Shown: positions 32,270 to 43,792 of the stretch, piece by piece
How the letters are laid out: every line of letters starts with the position of its first letter
How positions within the stretch are numbered: the first letter of the stretch is position 1
Source of the DNA: Mallotus nudiflorus
Taxonomy: Eukaryota > Streptophyta > Magnoliopsida > Malpighiales > Euphorbiaceae
DNA: 64,000 nt
Direction of reading: 5' to 3'
Assembly: GCA_947683625.1 (NCBI GenBank)
Contig: CANTUR010000156.1
Span: forward strand, 558,001 to 622,000
Translations under genes and position numbers: made by a program
The notes under the pieces: model-generated
Database searches by the model: none
What the model was told of the DNA's origin: nothing
What the model saw: only the letters and a program-made list of their open reading frames with translations

Positions 32270-34198
32270 ATGATCATTCATGGCATGATTTTCTTTATTC
32301 TCATCCATTTCCTATTTTCATATGCTGATGCAGTTTCCTTCAGTATATCTCATTTTGACCCTGGTGCAAGCAACATATTTTATGAAGGAGATGCTGTGGT
32401 ATCAGATGGAGCTATTGAACTCATCAATCTGGTAGATTATACCTGTCGTGTTGGCCGTGCTACATATGCAGAGCGTGTGCCCTTATGGAATCCTTCTACT
32501 GGAACACTTGCAGACTTCAGTACCCACTTTACATTCACCATTGACACTTCCAATGCGAGTCAGTATGGCCATGGCATTGCCTTTTTCATCGGACCTGTGG
32601 GGTTCCAAATTCCACCAAACTCTGATAATGCATTCCTAGGACTAGTGAACACTACTGCTCTGATTGCTTCGACACGAAGTCCAATAGTCTATGTTGAGTT
32701 TGATACTTATGTGAATACAGAGTTTGATCCGCCGGTGCAGCATGTTGGTATCAACAACAACTCTGTTCATTCTGCTGTCTATGCGAGTTGGGATGCAGGC
32801 TCATATAGCGGCAAGACTGCTAATGTCTGGATAACTTACAATGCTACCACCAAGAATCTAAGTGTTTTCTGGACTTACGAAGCAAACCCAGTTTTCATGG
32901 GAAACTCTTCTCTATCTTATCTGATTGATCTTAGGCAAGTTCTTACGCCGTGGGTGACTGTTGGATTCTCTGCAGCTACAGGCCAGTATACTGAGAAGAA
33001 CACCATTCACTCATGGGACTTCACTTCAAATTTGGAATCAGTCCCTGAAGATCCGCAGGATGCACCCAGGAGAAAGTCAGGACTGAAGACTTACTGGAAA
33101 GTGGCTATTGTTGCCGGCTGTATCCTATTCGTAGTGGGAGTTGTGGCTGGCTTGCTTGCGAGAAACATAAGGTTTGTAAAAGAAAAGATAAAGGGTTACA
33201 GAAGGATCGCTTATATTAGCCCTTCTGTGAATACTGATCTTATGAGAGGTGCCTTGCCAAGAAGCTTTCACTACGAAGAACTTGCTAAGGCTACAAATCG
33301 CTTTGCAAGTAAGAATAAGCTAGGTCAGGGAGCATCTGGGTGCGTTTATTTAGGAGCCTTGACTGATCCTTGCTGTCTAGTTGCTGTCAAGAAAGTTTCT
33401 GCCGCGTCAGAGAGTCTTTTCACCAACGAAGTAAATGTGATAAGAAGTTTAAAGCACCGAAACCTGGTGCAATTCTTGGGTTGGTGTAATGAGCGAGGCG
33501 AATACTTACTCGTTTATGAGTACATGGATAATGGTAGCCTTTGTGACCATCTTTTTGGTAGTAGAAGACCCCTTCTTTGGAATTTGAGATACAATACAAT
33601 GTTGGCTTTGGCTTCAGCTCTTAAATATCTTCACGAAGATGCAGTACAATGCGTTCTTCATCGAGATATCAAACCCGAAAACATATTGTTACGTTCTGAT
33701 TTCACAGCCAAAGTTTGCGATTTCGGGATTGCAACGCTTGTGGATCCACGGATGAGAACTGAAGGAACTGCTACTCCAGTAGGTACTTCTGGCTATAAAG
33801 CTCCGGAATACAGAAAGTATGGAAGGGCTAGTAAGGAGTCAGATATGTATAGTTTTGGGATTGTAGCCTTGGAAATTGCAAGCGGAAAGATGAACCGCGA
33901 AATAGGCCCCGAAATAGGTGATTCTCCACAGTTGGCGAGGAAGATTTGGACACTGTATAAACAAGGAAAAATGCTTGATGCAGCTGATGCAAAATTGAAG
34001 AAGAAATTCGATAGTAAAGAAATGGAGTGCTTGATGATTGTGGGTTTGCTTTGCACAAACCCAGTTCACAGGGAAAGACCTTGTGCTAACAGGGTAATTC
34101 AGTATCTTAATTTTGAAGCACAGTTTCCCGATCTTCCATCAATGCTGCACGACCCAGTGTTTACCAACTCAGATGTAGATGAATCGCATACTGTGTGA
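32270..34198 (+). CDS. L-type lectin-domain receptor kinase
   Basis: A 642-residue single-exon receptor kinase expected in the plasma membrane, where the family senses extracellular signals in defence or development. In order: signal peptide (1-22), legume-lectin domain (about 23-255), Pro/Lys-rich linker, one membrane span (about 278-297) and a Ser/Thr kinase domain (about 345-615). The lectin Ca/Mn site is kept: E143, D145, N149, D153 and H158 in VEFDTYVNTEFDPPVQHVGI. The usual sugar-contacting Asp is His 101 (GHGIAFF). Kinase residues are complete: G-loop GQGASG 352-357, K374, E387, HRD 464-466, DFG 484-486 and APE 511-513, so activity is likely. It reads KPEN after HRD where many relatives have KSSN. 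Overall it resembles the LecRK-IX group. The first ATG gives a good signal peptide. Confidence 0.95.
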   Translation: MIIHGMIFFILIHFLFSYADAVSFSISHFDPGASNIFYEGDAVVSDGAIELINLVDYTCRVGRATYAERVPLWNPSTGTLADFSTHFTFTIDTSNASQYGHGIAFFIGPVGFQIPPNSDNAFLGLVNTTALIASTRSPIVYVEFDTYVNTEFDPPVQHVGINNNSVHSAVYASWDAGSYSGKTANVWITYNATTKNLSVFWTYEANPVFMGNSSLSYLIDLRQVLTPWVTVGFSAATGQYTEKNTIHSWDFTSNLESVPEDPQDAPRRKSGLKTYWKVAIVAGCILFVVGVVAGLLARNIRFVKEKIKGYRRIAYISPSVNTDLMRGALPRSFHYEELAKATNRFASKNKLGQGASGCVYLGALTDPCCLVAVKKVSAASESLFTNEVNVIRSLKHRNLVQFLGWCNERGEYLLVYEYMDNGSLCDHLFGSRRPLLWNLRYNTMLALASALKYLHEDAVQCVLHRDIKPENILLRSDFTAKVCDFGIATLVDPRMRTEGTATPVGTSGYKAPEYRKYGRASKESDMYSFGIVALEIASGKMNREIGPEIGDSPQLARKIWTLYKQGKMLDAADAKLKKKFDSKEMECLMIVGLLCTNPVHRERPCANRVIQYLNFEAQFPDLPSMLHDPVFTNSDVDESHTV

Positions 34199-34259
34199 TC
34201 ATCACAGGAATCTGCTTTATTATTTCTGTGACCATCACAGGAATCTGCTTTATTATTTC
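34194..34259 (+). repeat. 33-bp tandem duplication over the stop codon
   Basis: TGTGATCATCACAGGAATCT and the following 13 bases (34194-34226) repeat at 34227-34259 with one change. The first unit contains the TGA stop; the duplication lengthens only the 3' untranslated region. Confidence 0.85.
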
Positions 34260-35284
34260 TCTTATAGGTGAATACTATCGACTAAAAATAAAATTGTTTG
34301 TTGCGCAGAACAAACTTTGAATCCCTCAACTCAAAGTGGGAGGATTGTGTTCTTAATTATTGTTTTTTAAGGATAATGAACGATCACTACGTTTGCAGTG
34401 ACAGTAGTACTCGTGACAATGACAATCATGTCTCCTATATATATATATATATATTTATATATTTTGAAAACTTAAAAGGTGGTTTAAAGTGAATTCTTGG
34501 TGTAAATATTCAAATATCTATAATATGTAATTTTTTTAATAATGTAATATGAAAAAAAGGAATAATAAAAATATAAAAATCACTGTAAATGTCACTACTT
34601 ATGATATATAATATTTTTCATTTTTTATATGTGCAATTTTTCTTAAAGTTTTCATAATTTAGCTATTGAGAACTGAATATTCTTGATCAAATTAAGAGTA
34701 GCTGCCGGGAACAAGCATAGACAAAGGGTTTGGTTCAATGATATATTCCAAGAAGTGTCTATGCTTGATAGTGATTTCCAAGGTGACATTTCTTTAACCT
34801 GACCAACAACATTTCTGCTCCTTCCTACTTGAAATGTTTTATGCATTGAGAAATCTTTTTTGTTTTGTTTTGTTTCATTTGGTCCCCTAGGCAAGCGCCA
34901 AGTCAAAGACATTGTAACATAAAGGATATGCATAGGGATGTAAACGATCCAACATTGTTTAGCTAGATAAAAGCTCACGTATGAAAGCTCATTTAAAAAA
35001 CAAGTTAAGATTAAATTGTATAAAATTCGATTCATAAAACTCACAACAAGTTCGAATAAAAGCTCGTAAATCAGTTCATAATTTTAATATTTAATAATTT
35101 AATTTTAGATATATATTTTTTTATAAAAAATATTTTAAAAATATATTATAAAAATATAAAATCATAATTTTTATAAAATATATTATAATTTATTTAGTAA
35201 ATAATGCATTTTCAAATTTTTAATATATAATTTTAATTTATTATTTTTATTTTTAAAATTTCTTTAAATTCATTTAAGCTCGTG
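34260..35284. other. 3' flank of the receptor kinase; AT-rich DNA
   Basis: Possible polyadenylation signal AATAAA near 34287. At about 34934 TAGGGATGTAAACGATCC resembles the end of plant hAT-type MITEs, followed by AAGCTC-rich AT-rich DNA up to 35285, but no opposite end was found. No gene. Confidence 0.35.
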
Positions 35285-35560
35285 TTCAGCCTAAAAAATA
35301 TTGAGAATCAGCCCAACACCTTTTGATTGTTTAAATGGGTTCATGTGAGCCTTTTACAATATCACAGAAGATGGTATTGAAAAATAAAAGTTTTATCACT
35401 GGTTCAGGGTGGTGACATAGGCAAGAAACAGGTTCAAGTCTCTTATAACCTATTTGATTTGGATTAAACAGGAGGTTTACTTCATTGGGAAGCTGTTGAT
35501 CACTGAAATCTAGATAAAAATAGACACCGAGTTTGATAAAATAGCTTAAAGTAGTATATT
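35285..35560 (-). repeat. Truncated 3' LTR-like copy
   Basis: Matches 41625-41896: both hold TGTGAGCCTTTTACAATATC, ACAGAAGATGGTATT, GGAAGCTGTTGATCACTG and AAAATAGCTTAAAGTAGTAT. It abuts truncated integrase coding sequence. Confidence 0.65.
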
Positions 35561-35570
35561 ACGTAAGCTC

Positions 35571-36132
35571 AAATTACCTCCCCTGTAAACATCGTGCCCT
35601 AATATGTGGTTAAAGACTTCGGAATTCCAATCTGATGTAAAATTTTCTTAGTGATAAAGTCCATAAATGCCTGTTGATTAATGGTCTTCAGAGTAGTAGC
35701 CTCCACCCATTTATTGAAATAATTCATTACAATAAGTATGAAGCTATGCCTTTTAGATGATGAGGGGTAAACCTTCTTAATTATATCCATTACCCATCCT
35801 TTGAAAGGCCAAGGTTTAACGATGAAATGTAACTCTTCTATCATAATGTGTTGGATCTGTCCATGCTTCTGGCACGCTTTATACCCTTTGGCATAATTAT
35901 TGTAGTATTTTTCTATAATTGGCCAAAAATAACTATATTGCCATATTAACCACTTTATCTTCCTTCCCCCTTGATGCGCTCCTACAATTCCTTCATGAGC
36001 CTCGACCACAATTATTATTGCTTCCTTAGGACCAATGCATCTTAGAAGTTCTCTCGAGACTAATCTTCTATACAGCTCTCCATCTACTAGCAGTATCTTT
36101 GTTACTAGGAGTTTGATTAATCGCTCGTCCAA
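35571..36132 (-). pseudogene. Tat integrase fragment
   Basis: A 177-residue frame (35599-36132) plus the continuation to about 35571. Zinc-finger region: the AHEGIVGAHQGG and YKACQKHG segments, with one expected Cys replaced by Gly (AKGYKAC). Core: PFKGWVMDII holds the first catalytic Asp, and HSFILIVMNYFNKWVEA is typical of the Tat lineage. The second catalytic region reads IPKSLTTY followed by a stop then GTMFTGEV, where Asp is expected at Tyr. The third acidic residue is missing because the sequence ends at the LTR-like repeat. Confidence 0.85.
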
Positions 36133-36699
36133 TGGTGATGGGTTATAAGGATATTCTGTGATTTTTTCCCCTTCAATTGGCCTCTATATTAATGGTAGCA
36201 ACCTATAAATAGAGATCATTAGCTATCATTAGTAAAGATGAATAAGGTAGAACCAACATTAGGATAGACTAAATCTTATCCCTATATCCAGAGCTTGATT
36301 GTGCCAAATCATTTGCTTCATCATTAAATTCCTTTTCTAGATACTAAAGTCTTGGCCTCAAATAATTATTATATGTTGGAATTTCTTGTAATATTCCCCT
36401 AGTGTGGTTGATTTACACTTATACTCTCCTGAGACTTACTTCATAACCAATATTGAATCTCTAAAGATATCCACGTTAAGTGCGATCAAAAGTGCTTCAT
36501 ACTTAGCCTAGTTATTAGTACAATGAAAGTCAAGCAAAAATGAAAGCTTTGTCTTGACGTCGTTAGGAGACTCTATGAACACACTTCCCCCTATGCCCGA
36601 AGATGCTCTTGAGACATCAAACCAAACTCTTTATCTTCTCACTTCATAGAGATCAACTAGTGTTTCCATTATAGGATGATTGACTAAGAAGTTTGCTAA

Positions 36700-37133
36700 A
36701 ACCTGTCATTTAATTACTTTTTAAGGCACGTACTGCAATGCAAACTTTGATAATGCCATAACCCACTTACCAAGTCAATTTCTAAGGAACGACCTTGATA
36801 ATATGTATTTAATAATATTAGTTTGGCTAATTACCAATATAATGGAAGGAAGCAAATAGTATCTGAGTTTGTACAATGTGAAGTACAAATAAAGCCTAAG
36901 TTTTTCGATGGCTGAGTACCTCGTCTCTAGGTTTATTAATGCCCGACTGAAGTAGTATATTGACTATTTGTATTTAATAATATCGGTCTGGCTAATCACC
37001 AACACAACAAAAGAAAGTAAGTAGTATATGAGTTTACAGCATGTGAAGTATAAATAAAGCCTAAGCTTTTTAATGGCTGAGTACCTTGTCTTTGTATCTA
37101 TTAATGCCACATTGAGGTAGTATGTTCCTAGGC
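36700..37133 (-). pseudogene. Tat RNase H with an internal in-frame duplication
   Basis: In the minus-strand frame, YYFSRALINLETRYSAIEKL and KLRYY followed by ISQTNIIKYILSRS match the RNase H of Ty3/gypsy elements. The segment 36804-36968 is repeated at 36969-37133; 165 bases equal 55 codons, so the frame is kept across the junction. The catalytic acidic region upstream is not clear. Confidence 0.7.
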
Positions 37134-37149
37134 AAGTAAATTACCTATA

Positions 37150-37900
37150 GAAGTTTCTGAGGCTAAAATGTAAAAAATTCAGGGCCCAGTTAGCCTACGA
37201 GCAGTCATAACTAGTGGGTGAGCTAGGTATGTTTTGATATGATCGAATGCATGCTAATATTCATGTGTCTATACAAACTCCTATGGTCTTTTAGTTTCAA
37301 TAGGGTTGACCAAATCCTTAATCGGCCTGCTGTATTATATATGAATCCTATGAGATAGTTTATTTGGCCAATTAGCCATTGCAGTTCTTTTTTGGTCTTT
37401 GGCAATGCAACTTAGATGATTGCCTTCGTCTTATTGGTGTCTACTTCCACTCCCCTCTGGTGCACCAACAATCCTAAAAATGTGCTGATACTATGAATGC
37501 ACACTTGAAAGGGTTCATCTTAAGTTGATGGAGCCTTATTCTTTCAAATGTCTTCGTTAGATGGTCCAAACATTATTCATTGGCCTTAGACTTGATGATC
37601 ACATCATCTATATAAACTTCCATGAAGTCCCTAATCAATTAGTCAAAGATCTCATGCATTGCCTATTGATATATAATGCCCACATTTTAAAAACGTAATG
37701 GTATTACAATCCACTAGTAGCTCCCCAGTGCACTAAGACACTTAAAGGCCATTTACTCACATTGTTTTCTTTGATTTTTATTTGATTGTTGCCCGAGTGA
37801 ACATCCATAAGGTTGAGGATGTAATGGCCTAATGCTTTTTTGATGAAACTTGCCTCAGTAGTCTCCTGATTTCATCGGTCACCAACTTCTCTACATCCCT
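37150..37900 (-). pseudogene. Tat reverse transcriptase fragment
   Basis: The catalytic YIDD is at 37614-37603 (minus), in VYIDDVIIKSK. It is followed by a stop, then CLDHLTKTFERIRLHQLKMNP, FLGLLVHQRGVEVD and PKTKKELQWLIGQINYL, all characteristic of plant Ty3/gypsy RT palm-thumb sequence. Several stops and frameshifts interrupt it. Confidence 0.85.
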
Positions 37901-38480
37901 AGACATTTTTTTAAGAGGTTGAATATGAGGTCGATAACCAGGCTTGATTGTCAACTCATGTTCCACCAGCTGTTAGTCTAGACCGGGCATTTTCTTATGA
38001 GTCCAGGCAAAACAGTCCTTATATTTCCTCAGTAATTCCACCAACCTTTTTTTAAAATTTTAAGTTAAGTTTGGAGCTGATGTAGATAGGCCATTTATTG
38101 GCCTTAGTCCCTCTATTGACTTCCTTAGCATATCAGGGGTTTAAATAGGACCATCTCCTAATTTATTAGCGGGGATGCATATATCATTAACTTTCAATCG
38201 GCCTATTGGATCTTAATCTTCTTCTTTAAAGATGCATTTGATCGATTGGACTTGCCTATCGACTGAAGAGGTTTGCAATATCATATTTAATATTGGTAAT
38301 AATTGATTAGCCAACTTATCCTGCTACTACTACTATAGGCCTATCTATTGAAATGCTTGGCTTAAAGCCCTTTTAAAACCCAGTAAAATGAGGCATGTAT
38401 ATCATAGTCTATGCATAAAAGGCATTTTCCCTAAATGGGTTGGGATCCCCATGGATGACCTCCATATCTCCTTAAGTCCT

Positions 38481-38700
38481 CTAAATAAATAACATTTGAT
38501 GTAGAGAAGAAGGAACACAAGCATTGGAGTGAATCCAATCCTTGCCCAGAAGCACATTATAATTAGTTTTCACATCCGTGATAAAGAATCCCTTTTGTGA
38601 TTCATGCCTACCCACTTTGACATCCAGTACAATAAAACCTTCAGGAGCTTGATCATGGCCTACAAAATTTATCATTATGACATTAGTTTTCTCAAGATCC
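38481..38700 (-). pseudogene. Tat protease-region fragment
   Basis: YNVLLGKDWIHSNACVPSSL is the conserved segment at the end of the Tat aspartic protease (family form LLGRDWIH). The preceding FIVLDVKVGRHESQKGFFI fits the protease beta strands. The catalytic Asp motif lies outside this open stretch and was not found. Confidence 0.8.
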
Positions 38701-39626
38701 TTGAGTTTTAGTCTAATTTTCTTTAAAATTTAAAGTGGTAAAATGTTGACTCTAGTATCATTATCCACTAGAACTCTCCTTATTTCTACTCTATTGAAAT
38801 CAACCTTGATATATAGTGGTCGAATATGCTTAGTCATCATAATATCATGTTGTGGGATGGTTAAGGATGCCCCCTATTCGTTGTCTAGCTCCCAATCATT
38901 GAGGGTGATAATGTCCCCATCTAGAGAGAATTTGTGGCTAGGCTTTGGTTTAAAGTCATTTGGCAAAGTTATAACATTGATAACAGAGCCTAAGACCTCT
39001 CTTTCTGGTGATGATAGAGGTAGTGGACCATCCTTGATTTTACTTTCTTTTGTGGACTAGTACCACTATACCTTCCCTTGTCCTATTTGTATAGGTTGAA
39101 GTTGGAGTAAGGCTTTTTGTGGGGATTTATTTTCTCACCATACATCTTCTTCATAGTTTGATCCCAGCCATCAGTAATTCTCTTCTCATGCTCCATTTCT
39201 TTAGGATTTCTATTTTGCCTAAACCTTATAGGCTGATTAGTATCTCTCCCTTTATCTGCTTGAGGCCTCTTTGCTGAACTACTAGAGGCTATTAGTTTAT
39301 GATTCTGCCTGGCTGATTAGTGAAGCCTTTGTATTCTCATTTTCTAGGTTTTGGTCATATTGATTCTCCTATCTTTATCAGGACCCTCTTAAAAATATCA
39401 TTCTTTGGATTATGCCTTTGCTAATCCTCAGCTGGATTTAACTTGAAAGTTTTGGCATTTGGCTGATTTGGTGAATGATATGTATGACTTAGGAAAGTTT
39501 TATCCCACTCATCTTTTAGCCTCTACCACTTAGGTGAGTGAGATTAGCTTCTAACATTAACCAAAGATGTCCCTATCGTTTCTTTTGACTGATTAGTGGA
39601 ACCTTGTCGGTCTCTTTTCACATGCC
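38701..39626 (-). other. Decayed gag-protease linker
   Basis: Between the protease and gag remnants, no continuous frame is left. The plus-strand frame at 38743-39060 is antisense to it and has no signature of its own. Confidence 0.5.
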
Positions 39627-41430
39627 TTAAAGACCTGTTATTTTTCTGGGAGTGTACTTGAAAGAGTACTGACAGGTTGGGCATGTTACTTCTTTCGCAT
39701 GAATGGTAGTGTTGTCCTTATTCACCTTTAAGTATTCTCCCTTAGTTTCTATTTCTAGGAGTTTTAATTCCACTCTAATCTTAGGCCAATCAGGAGTCCA
39801 TGGTTCACCCTTCCTTGCACTAAGGACCTTAATGTCTTTAGGAAAAATCATATTGTAAGGTACTATAGGGAATATCATATTGATATTTTAAGCCTTCCCC
39901 TTTCATGGGAATAAAAGCTTATCATCATTAATGGCTTTTTGAGTAACATTCCTAAAAATGACACTGTTGTTAGTTTTATATCTCCAAGAATTATGCCATT
40001 TACAATATTTTTTACCAATTCAATCCTTAGGAGGATGAACAATATAGCCATTAGATAGTTTAATTTGGCCATATTTGATTAAAGTATTAAAGATCCAATC
40101 GGCTTTAGTAAGGTCAAAAGAGTACTCCTTAGCTAGTTGATTTGCTTTAGGAGTTTTCATCTTTTCTTTTTTTACTATCAGCCTCTTTAGGGCTTGACAG
40201 TCATTTGGCTTGGTTCCAACATATTCAACCACATTGATGGTTTCATCATCAGAGTTAGTCTCATACTCCTCATTAATGGTTGATATGTCAAGAGGGTCTT
40301 GATAATATGTCCCTTTTAAGGAAGACCTTCTTTGGTCTTTTTCTTTGAGCAACCTTTCATAACTAGCAACTTGAGTGGTTAGCTCAAATAGGTCCCTGAA
40401 ATGGTGTCCCTCAAAGTGTTCTCTCATGGAATAGTTAAGTCCCCTAATAGCCATAGAGATAGATTTCACCTCACTGATTACCGAAATACACCTATAAAAA
40501 TACATTACATATATTCTATAGACTCTCTTAATAACTATGAAATTATAGTTATATCAACCAAGGATATATTAGGTCTGGCCCTATAAAATTCCATATGGAA
40601 TTTGTCCTCCAAATCTTTCCAAATAGCTATAGAATTAGAAGTAAGTATGTGTACTAAGTGAAGGCCAATTTAGTTAAAGAATTACCAAAGAGTCTTAACC
40701 TTTAAAAGTCATTGGCTAATGCCTTTCCATATTATACTATAAATTGAGTTACATGTTCAATTGAAGATTGATGTTTTTCCTCACCCGAAAATAATATAAA
40801 TTTAGGTACTTTATATCCCTTATGAAAAGGATGTAATTTATCTATCCAATAAGGATAGGGTCTAGAAATAGGTTTAAAATCTATTCCCATTTTTTCTAAA
40901 GTGTCTCTCAACAAACTTTGATTGATCATGGGTGGCCAATACTTATACTTACAATCATTATTATTGTACTATACTAAATTAATATGTGGGTCTGCATTTT
41001 GGCTTGAGGTCAATTCAATAACTTAGCTTTGTTCATAATATATGAACACACTACCAGCTCAATTAGGGTTTTGGCTAGTTGCTCAACTTTGATTACTATT
41101 ATCATTATAATTAACATATCGAGCTTGATAACTTCTTTCATTATCATCTAGCCTTCTCATCAAATGCACATTACCATACTATAATTTATGACTACAAGGT
41201 ATATGAGTGTCTGAGGCATACCTGGGAAGTTTCACATTTTGCTTACCCTTGAGAATTAATGTCATGCAATGCATATTGACATTGAGTTCTTTTAGTTGCT
41301 TCTGGGATTGCATTTGGATCGACTCATTCCTCTCTAGAATCAGCCTTAAGACTATTGATATTTGTGGAATAAAGTCATTAAAGAGAGTATGGTTCTCCCT
41401 GGATACCTCATATCTAAGAAAATCCATATC
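39627..41430 (-). pseudogene. Tat gag remnants
   Basis: Pieces in order on the minus strand: an N-terminal frame (41427-41179). A PYPYWIDKLHPFHKGYKVPK segment follows, with FILFSGEEKH (40929-40732), the start of the Tat capsid. Next come GLNYSMREHFEGHHFRDLFE (about 40450) and a zinc-finger-like CKWHNSWRYKTNNS (near 40000, out of frame). Last is KGEPWTPDWPKIRVELK (39800). Together they represent a Tat-type Gag broken by frameshifts. Confidence 0.8.
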
Positions 41431-41624
41431 TTTCCTGCCAAGGATGGGCTATCTCCTGGGTGGCAGAGTGCGATTATACTCTTTTCTATTTTTTAGTGTT
41501 CATTTTATCCTTGCTCCTGTACGTAATTGCTCGATCCTTTTACTGGATTTGCTTATGGTAATAGCTTTTTATGATCTTGTCTGGACAAGCATACAAGGGT
41601 CCTACCTAGCATTCTAAAAAGATC

Positions 41625-41896
41625 TTCGGCCTTAAAAATATTGAGAATCGACCTAAGCACTTTTTGATTATTTAAATGGATTTATGTGAGCCTTTTACAA
41701 TATCACAGAAGATGGTATTAAAGAACAAGGGTCTTATCACTAGCTCAAGGTGGTGATAGGGGTAAGAAATAGGTTCAAGTCCTTCTAACCTATTTAATTT
41801 AGATCAAACAAAAGGTTTGCTTCACCAGGAAGCTGTTGATCACTGGATCTAGCTCAAAATAAACACCAATTCTAATAAAATAGCTTAAAGTAGTAT
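41625..41896 (-). repeat. 5' LTR-like copy (R/U5 part)
   Basis: Pair of 35285-35560. On the plus strand it holds TAGCTCAAGGTGG and GGTTCAAGTCC, which resemble tRNA-promoter A and B boxes but are too close together (18 bases apart), so a SINE origin is possible but not favoured. Confidence 0.6.
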
Positions 41897-43168
41897 ATAG
41901 AGTTTTGATTGAAAATGTGTAGACTTTTTATGATGCATGAGCTTTGGCTTTTATAAGCCCTGAGCCCAACCAAGAAAGAAAAGAATCATAATAGAAAATT
42001 AACCTAATCTGTAACAAGAAACAAATCACAATAAAAACCTTCATAAATTGTAATAAGGTAATTTGCTAATTACCCTAGATCAAGGCATGCTTATAACTTG
42101 CCAAAAGAGCACCTTGACTGATGGATGAAATTTTTAACCCTAATTGGGCCCTACAAAGTGGGTTTAAGCTTACCTTAGTGCTTTGATTAAGCATGTTTGG
42201 GCCATTCCAGGCTAATACAAATAGCTCACAAATATTTTATAGACTCCAAATGAAATAGCAAGGTCAACTCGATTATAAAGGAACTAGATCCGAACATGTC
42301 AAAGCTCGGTTGGATTACACCTTTAAATGTGCTAGCAAATTATTAAGATGGCTGCTTGACTTATGCAGCTTAGTCTGGTAGTTAACTGGATTATTAATGG
42401 CAACCATAGAGATGAAACCAAGAACTGGAGAGGCTTTTTTTTATCTTCCATTATTACTTCAACTCATTACAAATTAAATATTTAAGCTCAAATCAAAGCC
42501 AAGGATTCGTCATTTAGTTAGTGGACATTGTTGTTGTTCGATTTGACTTGATTGTTAGTCATTTTTATTTTTTAATTATTTTTTTGATGAAGATATATGT
42601 TGCTACCTATGCTCGCAGGTAGTAACGTGACAATTTTTTAAAAAAGACATTTTTACGCCCGATACAGGGGACAATCAACCTAAGAGAGGAGTTTTTTTTT
42701 ATTAATTTACAGGAAGCGACAACTACTGTTGTTATAACTATGATTGTTTTTTTTTGTCTTCTATAATCTATGCAATGCCTTCTTTTCTTAGGTGATATGG
42801 TGCATTATATTGTTATTTGTGCTAGAATTTTATGACACCTAACGTCCGTCAACTTCTTTATCTATATTGAAAAAAATCTTATTATATTAGTTATTGGGAC
42901 CAATGTGTATCTTAAAAATTACTTTTTCTCTTTATTGGAGCATAACTATAGTATTTATGGCATAGTCAGTTATGCAGCCATCAAATTATAAAATTACTTA
43001 TATTAGATTTAAAACCAAGAGTTGTCTTCTATTGTATAATCCATATTTAGATTATAACGAAAGAAACTACGAGTGACATCTTAAGTGTTACAATATAGTC
43101 TAAGCTTATATTGGTTCTAGGCTTGAACACATAGGCATCACATTAGAAACAAGTTGCAGTAATGGCAA
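41897..43168. other. LTR U3-like and unassigned DNA
   Basis: The first part is probably U3 of the Tat element (TATA-like at about 41946-41958, minus). From about 42480 there is no recognised feature, apart from a 10-base inverted repeat GTTGCTACCT/AGGTAGTAAC near 42599-42626. Confidence 0.4.
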
Positions 43169-43787
43169 TTATGCTGCAGGAAATGATGGATCGTGTGCAT
43201 CATTTGGAAGATCTGGAAGAAGCAATTCATACTGAAGAATCTTAATGACTTATCTTGCCTTTGGCCTTTCCTTATCCTTTGGGTGAGCACACCACAGTCC
43301 TACCTTTAACAAGCATTCCAGTTCTTCCCTATTAAAATATGAGTTCAATAATTCATCTGCTACATTGAGAATATTTCCTACATGACAGAAATGCCAAACC
43401 CACTTAACCAATGGCATGTGGAAGTCCCCATCTTGATAAGTACTTCTTCTATATGCAAATTCCAAGGCCACAATCCCAAAACTAAATATATCTGATCTTT
43501 TATTAGCTTTGCCCTTACTGGCATATTCTGAGGCCAAGTAGCTAAAAGTCCCACCAACACCCGTTACTTGAGTCCTTAGTAGAGGATCAACAAGCTTGGC
43601 AATCCCAAAATCACCAAGATTGGTAGTGAAATTAGAGTCCAATAATATATTAGCTTATTTGATATCTTTGTGAAGGACACATTGTTTTATATCTTCATAA
43701 AGATAGTGAAGCAATGAGGCAAAGTCCATGGCTATTTTATATTATATTTGCAAGGCATACCAAATCTACTATAGAAAAATGAGTGTC
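43169..43787 (-). pseudogene. Lectin receptor kinase pseudogene, kinase C-lobe
   Basis: Minus-strand kinase sequence from NGSLD through the catalytic loop HKDIK (Arg of HRD changed to Lys, followed by TAA), GDFGIA, SEYASKGKANKRSDIFSFG and ERPKAR, with a second TAA at 43250-43252. It continues in frame as VIKILQYELLLPDLPNDAHD to the presumed original end at 43169. It parallels the intact gene (QYLNFEAQFPDLPSMLHDPVF). The coding line resumes at 45342-45351 on the far side of a solo LTR. This is the 3' half of the gene whose lectin half lies at 49275-49835. Confidence 0.9.
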
Positions 43788-43792
43788 AAGGC

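Larger units (their letters stand above)
35285..42480 (-). mobile_element. Decayed Tat-lineage Ty3/gypsy element
   Basis: On the minus strand the order gag, protease, RT, RNase H, integrase is readable from about 41430 down to 35571, with many stops and frameshifts. Similar stretches of about 275 bases bound it (35285-35560 and 41625-41896, same orientation). The right one continues into a promoter-like TTATAAAAGCC (minus strand, about 41958-41946), so it is probably the 5' LTR. At the left, the integrase frame runs straight into the repeat, so the integrase end, polypurine tract and U3 have been lost. The right edge is uncertain. Confidence 0.75.

Noticed and set aside
33793..34069. Minus-strand frames inside the receptor kinase
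   Set aside because: Shadows of the kinase coding strand.
35575..35586. AGGGGAGG as a polypurine tract of the minus Tat element
   Set aside because: It encodes the integrase segment GTMFTGEV in frame, so it is coding sequence.
38743..39060. 105-residue plus-strand frame
   Set aside because: Antisense to the decayed Tat gag-protease region; no signature.
41738..41782. tRNA gene or SINE head (A and B boxes)
   Set aside because: The boxes are only 18 bases apart and no cloverleaf can be folded; an LTR copy explains the repeat better, so it is kept only as an alternative.
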